From: a bacterium
GTDB lineage: Bacteria; UBP15; UBA6099; DSWB01
Direction of reading: 5' to 3'
Assembly: GCA_020061125.1 (NCBI GenBank)
Contig: JAGUYV010000340.1
Location: forward strand, 1 to 13,651
Length of the DNA stretch: 13,651 bases
Shown piece after piece: positions 6,807 to 12,187 of this stretch. Position 1 is the stretch's first letter, and each line of letters starts with the position of its first letter. Position numbers and translations under genes: made by a program. Below the pieces are notes generated by a model, which made no database searches, was not told where the DNA came from, and was given only the letters and a program-made list of their open reading frames with translations.

Positions 6807-7811
6807 ATGAAACTGGCGCGAATTGCCATGATCGGAGCGGCGCTGGTGTTCGTGCTGCTGGCCGCACCTGCGGCGCGGGCGCAACTGGACGGCAGTCTTC
6901 CTCCGGGAACCCAGGAAGTGCTCGAAGAGATTCAGCGCACTATGTATCCGCCCTGGCTGCATACCGTCACCCTGGAACCGGACCCGCCACGCGCAGGGGA
7001 GCCAACTCTTGTTTCCGCGGAAATTTACAGCGACGCCAACAAAATCAACGACAAGGCCATAGAAGCCTATCTCTTCTATTCCACAGATGAGGCCAGAACC
7101 TGGGAAGTCATCGAGATGGACGACAAAGGGAGCGCGCGATACTGGGAGGCGGAGCTGCCGCCGTTCGAACCGGGCACGGAGGTGTGGTACGGGTTCAGCG
7201 CGGGCGACGCCACAGGCAATGTGTTCATGGAAACCCCGTGCTATGTTACGACCTGGCCCCCGGAAGATGACACATGCATGTTCGACATCGCCCTGGACGA
7301 ACCGCCCGTTGACGATCCCCGGCAGCTTATTCCCAACGATTTTGACATACGCCACATGAAGGCCGGCGTTGACGAAGACAATCTTTACATCGAAATGACG
7401 GTTGAGGGCAGCATCGAGCCAGGCTCCGTTTCACCGGCTTACATGCATCTGTACGGGTTCGGCGTGGCCAACATGGACAAGGGAAATCCCACGGACATAG
7501 TGTCACAGGGATTCCTCGGCCTCTATGTGCCTCTGGCCCATGTCGCCAACATGCAGCCGTGCATGATCGTCTCCCAGCCCCACAACGAAATCCTGTTCAC
7601 TTCGGATTTCATTCAGTGCCACGCGCAGGGCGAGCATCTGTGGTTCCGCATAGACAACAGGCAGATCGGACCAACCCGGCCCAAGGGGCATTTGAAGATC
7701 ATCGCCGCCAACGGCGTGGTCACTTCCATCGCGCCGTTCGGCGGCATGTATTACGACTACACCCATGTCACTTCCCTGTCTCTCAAGGGCCGGTCCTTCG
7801 TGGTCGAGTGA
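6807..7811 (+). CDS. Exported protein of unknown function with an Ig/FN3-like N-terminal half
   Basis: I do not recognise this protein. The start is ATG 6807, with GGAGG 7 nt upstream; the frame is open earlier, but those codons precede a clear signal peptide. Seen in 334 residues: a signal peptide MKLARIAM...PAARA with AxA cleavage after residue 25 (signal peptidase I, not lipidated). Residues about 55-150 are beta-rich, with aromatic and acidic turns such as ARTWEVIEMD and a GTEVWYGFSAGDATGN stretch resembling bacterial Ig/FN3 or carbohydrate-binding modules. Residues about 175-334 contain KAGVDEDNLYIEM, a Gly/aromatic-rich middle and a SLSLKGRSFVVE end, with no motif I can name. Cysteines at 145, 157, 252 and 271 could form periplasmic disulfides. 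No membrane anchor follows the signal. It lies between the phosphoesterase and sugar importer genes, so a role in extracellular substrate binding is conceivable but unproven. Confidence 0.75.
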   Translation: MKLARIAMIGAALVFVLLAAPAARAQLDGSLPPGTQEVLEEIQRTMYPPWLHTVTLEPDPPRAGEPTLVSAEIYSDANKINDKAIEAYLFYSTDEARTWEVIEMDDKGSARYWEAELPPFEPGTEVWYGFSAGDATGNVFMETPCYVTTWPPEDDTCMFDIALDEPPVDDPRQLIPNDFDIRHMKAGVDEDNLYIEMTVEGSIEPGSVSPAYMHLYGFGVANMDKGNPTDIVSQGFLGLYVPLAHVANMQPCMIVSQPHNEILFTSDFIQCHAQGEHLWFRIDNRQIGPTRPKGHLKIIAANGVVTSIAPFGGMYYDYTHVTSLSLKGRSFVVE

Positions 7812-7831
7812 GCTTTCGGCGATATTCGACA

Positions 7832-7860
7832 TTTACATTTGATATGCATAGAAGTATGAT
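7832..7860 (+). promoter_or_regulatory. Strong sigma70-type promoter of the sugar importer operon
   Basis: TTTACA (7832-7837, 5 of 6), exactly 17 nt, then TATGAT (7855-7860, 5 of 6). Predicted start near 7867; leader about 84 nt to the GTG at 7951. It lies only 20 nt after the stop of the preceding gene, so the importer has its own promoter. The -10 overlaps a palindromic box. Confidence 0.6.
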
Positions 7861-7885
7861 CCCGGATAATTGGAATCCCGGATTC
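7858..7885 (+). promoter_or_regulatory. Candidate operator: two palindromic ATCCCGGAT boxes overlapping -10/+1
   Basis: ATCCCGGAT occurs at 7859-7867 and again at 7875-7883. Each copy is a perfect odd-centred inverted repeat (ATCC-C-GGAT), and the second extends to a perfect 13-bp palindrome, GAATCCCGGATTC (7873-7885). Their centres are 16 bp apart, about one and a half helical turns. They cover the end of the -10 hexamer and the predicted start, where a repressor would block RNA polymerase. No regulator gene lies in the window. Confidence 0.5.
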
Positions 7886-7935
7886 GCGCGTGCGGCAGCA
7901 AAGCCGGATTGTGCGCGCCGGGAGGTATGGCCACA

Positions 7936-7940
7936 GGGAG
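7936..7940 (+). promoter_or_regulatory. Ribosome binding site supporting the GTG start of the ATPase gene
   Basis: GGGAG lies 10 nt before GTG 7951. A second GGAGG at 7921-7925 is only 1 nt from ATG 7927 and cannot serve that codon. Starting at GTG 7951 places the conserved ALEMRGIVKEFPGV beginning at the distance usual for the family. Confidence 0.55.
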
Positions 7941-7950
7941 AGAAACAGCA

Positions 7951-9507
7951 GTGAGCGGGTCCCCGGACACAGCCCTGGAAATGCGAGGCATCGTCAAGGA
8001 ATTTCCGGGCGTTAAAGCGCTCAAGGATGTGACCTTTTCGTGCGTGCAGGGAGAGGTGCATGGGCTTGTGGGCGAAAATGGCGCGGGCAAAAGCACGCTC
8101 ATGAAAGTGTTGAGCGGCGTGCATCCCTATCCCACATACGACGGCGAGATTTTTATCAAGGGCAAGCTGGCGCGCTTTCCGGGCACGCGCGAAGCCGAGC
8201 GCGCGGGCATCGCCATCATCCATCAGGAACTTAATCTCATCGCGGAACTCACCGTGGCCGGAAACATGTTCCTGGGCCGCGAGCCGGTCAAGCGGCCGTT
8301 CGGCGTCATTGACATAAAGAAAATGAACGCGGACGCGCAAAAATATCTGTCCGCATTCATTATGAATCTGGATCCCGGAACCCTGGTCAAGGACCTGTCC
8401 GTGGGCAAGCAGCAGATGGTGGAAATCGCCAAAGCCCTGTCCATCAACGCAAAAGTCCTTGTGCTTGACGAACCCACCAGCGCGCTCACGGAAACCGAGA
8501 CCGCCTGCCTGTTCCAGGTGGTGCGCGAACTCAAAAAACAGAATGTCACCATGATTTACATATCGCACAAGCTCGAAGAGATCTTCGAGATCTGCGACCG
8601 GGTCACGGTGCTGCGCGACGGCGAAACCGTGGGCACGCAGGATATCCGCGATCTGGACAGGGACAAGCTCGTATCCCTCATGGTGGGGCGTGACCTGACC
8701 AATCTGTATCCGGAGCGCGCGGCGCGCATCGGGGACGAAGTACTGCGCGTCAGCAATCTGAATGTGGCGCATCCGTTCCTTCCCGGAGAGCGCGTGGTGC
8801 GCGATGTGAGTTTCAGCGCGCGGCGCGGCGAAGTTCTCGGGATCAGCGGCCTCATGGGCAGCGGCCGCAGCGAACTGGTCACAGCGTTGTTCGGCGCGTT
8901 TCCCGCGGATGTGCGTGGCGAGGTGTTTATCGAAGGACGCAGGGTGCAGTTGAAATCCCCGCGCAAGGCCATCAGGGACGGCCTCGCCCTGGTCACCGAG
9001 GACCGAAAGCAATACGGCCTGGTATTGGATATGAGCGTGGGAGAAAATGTCACCCTCGCTTGCCTGGACACCATCAGCCCCATGCAATGGATCCCCGCAA
9101 AGCGCGAATTGGAATGCATTGACAAGTATTTGAAGGAGCTGAACATCAAGGCGGCCACGCACCGCGTGGCGGTCAAAACCTTGAGCGGCGGCAACCAGCA
9201 GAAGGTGGTTATCGCCAAATGGCTGGCCAACGCGCCCGGAATCCTGATACTAGACGAACCCACGCGCGGAGTGGATGTGGGCGCGCGGTTCGAGATTTAC
9301 CAGATCATGAACAGGCTGGCCGAGGCCGGCGTGTGCATCATCATGGTGTCTTCGGAAATGCAGGAAGTGCTGGGCATGAGCGACCGCATACTGGTCATGC
9401 ACGAGGGACGGCTCACCGGCGAGTTCACACGCGCCGAGGCCACGCAGGAAAAAATCATGGCATGCGCCACCGGGGCGGCCCCGGCCGCGCACGGCCGCGA
9501 TTCTTGA
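7951..9507 (+). CDS. Sugar ABC importer ATPase, tandem-domain RbsA/XylG/MglA type
   Basis: 518 residues from GTG 7951. Two ABC domains in one chain. The first has Walker A GENGAGKST (41-49), a Q-loop in IIHQELN (90-96), a signature region DLSVGKQQ (148-155), Walker B VLVLDEP (169-175) and ISHKLEE. The second has a degenerate Walker A GLMGSGRSE (300-308), an intact signature LSGGNQQK (411-418), Walker B ILILDEP (431-437), and Ser where the switch His is normally found. This asymmetric pattern is normal for carbohydrate importers of the CUT2 class. Function: powers uptake of a monosaccharide through the permease encoded two genes downstream. PTYDGEI after the first Walker A resembles XylG/GguA proteins, but the substrate cannot be fixed. 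The binding-protein gene follows after 29 nt. It is first in the operon behind the strong promoter and candidate operator. Confidence 0.93.
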   Translation: MSGSPDTALEMRGIVKEFPGVKALKDVTFSCVQGEVHGLVGENGAGKSTLMKVLSGVHPYPTYDGEIFIKGKLARFPGTREAERAGIAIIHQELNLIAELTVAGNMFLGREPVKRPFGVIDIKKMNADAQKYLSAFIMNLDPGTLVKDLSVGKQQMVEIAKALSINAKVLVLDEPTSALTETETACLFQVVRELKKQNVTMIYISHKLEEIFEICDRVTVLRDGETVGTQDIRDLDRDKLVSLMVGRDLTNLYPERAARIGDEVLRVSNLNVAHPFLPGERVVRDVSFSARRGEVLGISGLMGSGRSELVTALFGAFPADVRGEVFIEGRRVQLKSPRKAIRDGLALVTEDRKQYGLVLDMSVGENVTLACLDTISPMQWIPAKRELECIDKYLKELNIKAATHRVAVKTLSGGNQQKVVIAKWLANAPGILILDEPTRGVDVGARFEIYQIMNRLAEAGVCIIMVSSEMQEVLGMSDRILVMHEGRLTGEFTRAEATQEKIMACATGAAPAAHGRDS

Positions 9508-9536
9508 ATAAATAACCGCTTCCAGGGAGGAAACAC

Positions 9537-10481
9537 ATGAAAAAGAGAACCGCAACAGCCGCAACACTTCTGGCCGCGCTGGGTTTCGTATTGTGCGCGG
9601 CGCTGATCCTGGCCCCGTCATGCAGCAAAAAGGGCAGCGGGAAGAAAGTTATCGGCGTTTCCCTGCTCAAAGAAAACGACGACTTTTACAAAACCTTAAA
9701 AAAAGGCCTTCAGGAAACCGGCGAAAAGATGGGCTATGAAATGGTGATCCTGTCCGCGGACACGGACGAAGACAAGCAGGACAAGAACATGGACGCCATC
9801 CTGCTCAAGAATCCGTCGGCCGTGGTTCTCTGTCCGGTGAATTCCCGGGGTGTGCACACGATTATCAAAAAAGCCACGGCGCAGAATGTGCCCGTGTTCA
9901 CTGCGGACATCGCCGCGGAACGGGGCGAAGTGGTGGCGCACATCGCATCCGACAATTACATGGGCGGTCAGCTCGCGGCCGAACGCATGGCCAAGCTCAT
10001 CGGCAAGGGCGGACTCGTGACTATTATTTACCAGCCCGGCACCGAGTCCGTGGCTGCGCGCGTCAAGGGCTTCGTGGATAAAGGCGGCGAATTGGGCCTC
10101 ACCTTCATAGAAGACACGGACGGCAATGTCATGCAATACGACGGCAACGACGACCAGCAGAAGAGCGAGGAAAAAGCCAAGACCGCCATCGCGGGCAACC
10201 CGGCCCTCAAAGGCATCTTCGCGGCCAATGACAACATGGCCACGGGCGCGGAAGCCGCCATCCTGGGCAGCGGCCGCGGCGACATCGTGCTCATCGGTTA
10301 CGACGCCTCGCCCCTGGCGCAGAAAAAGATTGACGCGGGCGGCGTGTGGAAAGCCGATGTGATGCAGAATCCTTACGACATCGGCAAGATCACCGTCGAG
10401 ACCATTGACAAGCACATCAAGGGCGAAAAGGTCAACGCCGTGATCGGCGTGGCCGTGGGCCTGTACGACGGCAAGAAATAA
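9537..10481 (+). CDS. Sugar-binding lipoprotein of the ABC importer, RbsB-like
   Basis: 314 residues; ATG 9537 has AGGGAGG 6 nt upstream. Seen: a basic start (MKKR), a hydrophobic stretch and a lipobox-like LAPSC, with lipidation expected at Cys29, followed by a Ser/Lys/Gly linker. The mature part is a type I periplasmic binding fold (Peripla_BP_4): KKVIGVSLLKENDDFYKTLKKG opens the first lobe, AVVLCPVNSRG and VPVFTADIAA form strand and hinge elements, ASDNYMGGQLAAE is the usual motif after the hinge, and GIFAANDNMATGAEAAI and VLIGYDAS lie in the second lobe. Function: captures a pentose or hexose outside the cytoplasmic membrane and delivers it to the permease. It lies between ATPase and permease genes, an uncommon order. 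RbsB is the nearest family by eye; specificity is uncertain. Confidence 0.92.
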   Translation: MKKRTATAATLLAALGFVLCAALILAPSCSKKGSGKKVIGVSLLKENDDFYKTLKKGLQETGEKMGYEMVILSADTDEDKQDKNMDAILLKNPSAVVLCPVNSRGVHTIIKKATAQNVPVFTADIAAERGEVVAHIASDNYMGGQLAAERMAKLIGKGGLVTIIYQPGTESVAARVKGFVDKGGELGLTFIEDTDGNVMQYDGNDDQQKSEEKAKTAIAGNPALKGIFAANDNMATGAEAAILGSGRGDIVLIGYDASPLAQKKIDAGGVWKADVMQNPYDIGKITVETIDKHIKGEKVNAVIGVAVGLYDGKK

Positions 10482-10485
10482 CCGC

Positions 10486-10518
10486 GGCGCGGCGCATCGC
10501 GCCCCGTTCCGGCACGGG
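10486..10518 (+). repeat. Two GC-rich hairpins between the binding-protein and permease genes
   Basis: GGCGCG (10486-10491) pairs with CGCGCC (10498-10503), loop 6. Then CCCGT (10503-10507) pairs with ACGGG (10514-10518), loop 6. They share base 10503, so they are alternative or stacked. Neither has a T-run. Such intercistronic structures often protect the upstream message and lower expression of the downstream gene, which would fit more binding protein than permease. Confidence 0.4.
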
Positions 10519-10529
10519 ACCATTTGCTT

Positions 10530-11498
10530 ATGGGCAAAAAAAATCCGGTTTTGAATTTTCTGATCGAAAACGGCATGTACATCGTCATGCTGCTGATTTT
10601 CGTATACTTCGCGGCGTCGGCGCCCGGGTTTCTCACCGCCAACAATCTGGCGCGCATTCCTCTTCAAAGCGCATTTGTGATTCTCATCGCCACGGGCATG
10701 ACCATGGTGATCATCACCGGCGGCATAGACCTGTCCGTAGGCTCGGTGGTGGCGTTCACGGCCGTGATCTTCTCGATTATTCTCAAGCGTTACGAGCTTG
10801 CCGTGCCCCTGGCCGTGCTCGCGGCCCTGGCCGCGGGATCCCTGTCAGGCGTCACCAGCGGGTTTTTCGTGGTCAAGTTCCGCGTGCCCCCGTTCATCGC
10901 CACCCTGGCCATGATGACCATTGCGCGAGGTCTGGCGCGCCTGTTCGCGCAGAACACCAAGATCTTCATTGAAAACCCCGGCATCGAGAAGTACAGCGAT
11001 TTCATCATGATTAAGCAGGTGGCCGTGACCGAGGCCATCGGCATCCCGTACCTTGTCATTCTCATGCTCGCCGTGGTAACCCTCCTTGGTCTGGTGTTGA
11101 TGAAGACGCGCTTCGGCCGCTACATCATCGCTACAGGAGGCAACGAGGAGGCTTCCCGGCTCTCGGGCGTGAATGTGAACCGGGTCAAATTCCTGGTCTA
11201 TGTGATCAATGCGTTTCTGGCCGCAGCCGTGGGCATCATGATGGCCAGCAAGTTCATGAACGGCAATCCCGAGTTCGGCGTGATGTGGGAACTGGACGCC
11301 ATCGCCGCATGCGTGGTGGGCGGCACCAGCCTCATGGGCGGCAAGGGCAATATCTTCAAGGTGCTCCTGGGCGCGCTCCTCATCGGCATGCTCGACAACG
11401 GGCTGCTGATACAGGGTCGCAGCTCGGAAATGATTTACATCATCAAGGGAATAATCATTCTGGGCGCTGTAATTATTGATCAGATAAAAGAGCGGTGA
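10530..11498 (+). CDS. Sugar ABC importer permease, RbsC type
   Basis: 322 residues from ATG 10530. The frame also contains TTG two codons earlier, which I do not use. Only a weak GGGA lies upstream (10516-10519, spacing 10), suggesting modest translation. Seen: a largely hydrophobic chain with about eight to ten membrane segments, the family motif GGIDLSVGSVVAF (64-76), KFRVPPFIATLAMMTIARG in the middle, the cytoplasmic coupling region GGNEEASRLSGVNVNRVK, and VVGGTSLMGGKGNIF near the C-terminus. These place it in the BPD_transp_2 (CUT2 permease) family. Function: forms the membrane channel, probably as a homodimer, for the sugar delivered by the upstream lipoprotein. No second permease gene is present. 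Followed by a stem-loop at 11540-11567 that probably ends the importer unit. Confidence 0.93.
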   Translation: MGKKNPVLNFLIENGMYIVMLLIFVYFAASAPGFLTANNLARIPLQSAFVILIATGMTMVIITGGIDLSVGSVVAFTAVIFSIILKRYELAVPLAVLAALAAGSLSGVTSGFFVVKFRVPPFIATLAMMTIARGLARLFAQNTKIFIENPGIEKYSDFIMIKQVAVTEAIGIPYLVILMLAVVTLLGLVLMKTRFGRYIIATGGNEEASRLSGVNVNRVKFLVYVINAFLAAAVGIMMASKFMNGNPEFGVMWELDAIAACVVGGTSLMGGKGNIFKVLLGALLIGMLDNGLLIQGRSSEMIYIIKGIIILGAVIIDQIKER

Positions 11499-11539
11499 CG
11501 GCCGGCAATGGAGCGCCAGGAATGCACAGGCAAGAAACA

Positions 11540-11567
11540 AATGAGCGCGGCGCAAGCCGCGCTCATT
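11540..11567 (+). terminator. Perfect 12-bp stem-loop after the permease gene
   Basis: AATGAGCGCGGC (11540-11551) pairs perfectly with GCCGCGCTCATT (11556-11567) around a GCAA (GNRA-type) loop. It lies 41 nt after the permease stop and 92 nt before rpiB. Downstream on the plus strand only TT follows before GCATAAAC, so a classic T-run is missing. On the minus strand the stem is followed by TTTCTT-rich sequence. It may be a partial or processing terminator between importer and rpiB. Confidence 0.55.
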
Positions 11568-11659
11568 GCATAAACTTCTCGGAGCGGCTCTTCCGCGAAA
11601 TTCGTTTTTACTGCAGCGAATACGATCACCAAGATTAGCAGCAAAGGAGTCTCATAGAC

Positions 11660-12118
11660 ATGGGTTTCAAAAAAATTTCCCTTGGCAGCGACCACGCGGG
11701 GTTTCAGATGAAACAGGCGCTGCTGGACTATTTCAAGGCCAGAGGCGTGGCCGTTGTGGATGTTGGCACGGGCAGCGCGGATTCGTGTGATTATCCCGAA
11801 TATGCGGAAAAAGCCGCGCGCATGGTGCCGGACGGTAGCGTGGATGCGTGCGTACTGGTGTGCGGCTCCGGCGTGGGCATGAGCATGGCCGCAAACAAGG
11901 TCGCGGGCGTGCGTGCATTCGTGTGCAGCGAACCCGTGAGCGCGCGCATGTCGCGCCTGCACAATGACTGCAACTGCATCTGCCTGGGCGGGCGCATGAT
12001 CGGACTCGAAATGGCGAAAGCGATTCTGGATTCATGGCTCGGCACGGATTTCGAGGGCGGCCGTCACCAGCGCCGGGTGGAACAGCTTGATGCGATCATT
12101 CAGAGAAATTCTGTCTAA
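11660..12118 (+). CDS. rpiB: Ribose-5-phosphate isomerase B (RpiB/LacAB family)
   Basis: 152 residues, typical family length; ATG 11660 has AAAGGAG about 10 nt upstream. Seen: SDHAGF at 10-15, DYPEYAEKAA at 44-53, the active-site loop VCGSGVGMSMAANK with Cys68 as the enolisation base (Cys66 in E. coli RpiB), HND beginning at His101, LGGRMIG, and the GGRHQRRV phosphate-binding end. Function: interconverts ribose 5-phosphate and ribulose 5-phosphate in the cytosol; relatives also isomerise allose 6-phosphate. The Thr after the catalytic loop Cys-Gly in E. coli is Ser here, a conservative change. Placement after a ribose/xylose-type importer suggests it handles the imported sugar after phosphorylation, but no kinase is present. 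LacA/LacB subunits share the fold; an intact Cys68 favours RpiB. Confidence 0.95.
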   Translation: MGFKKISLGSDHAGFQMKQALLDYFKARGVAVVDVGTGSADSCDYPEYAEKAARMVPDGSVDACVLVCGSGVGMSMAANKVAGVRAFVCSEPVSARMSRLHNDCNCICLGGRMIGLEMAKAILDSWLGTDFEGGRHQRRVEQLDAIIQRNSV

Positions 12119-12145
12119 TCATGAATTTGTGATCGTTTGTTGTTC

Positions 12146-12165
12146 ATTCGTGTGGATTCGTGATG
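12146..12165 (+). repeat. Short tandem ATTCGTG repeat in the rpiB-nnr gap
   Basis: ATTCGTGTGG (12146-12155) is followed directly by ATTCGTGATG (12156-12165), two 10-nt units sharing the first seven bases. TTGTTC just before may be a decayed copy. It sits in a 69-nt gap between rpiB and nnr, outside any coding frame I support. Confidence 0.45.
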
Positions 12166-12187
12166 ATCTTTTATCGGGAGGCGCGCC

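Noticed and set aside
7886-7926. Riboswitch-like fold in the importer leader
   Set aside because: GC-rich pieces (GCGCG, GGC/GCC) can pair in several weak ways, but no arrangement matches a known riboswitch and the leader is short.
7783-9162. Long open frame on the minus strand opposite the ABC ATPase gene (459 codons)
   Set aside because: It mirrors the codon structure of a certain gene, has low-complexity His/Arg/Ala-rich composition, no ribosome site, and matches no family.
9696-10667. Minus-strand open frame of 323 codons opposite the binding-protein gene
   Set aside because: It overlaps the conserved lipoprotein and the start of the permease gene; no start signal and no recognisable motif.
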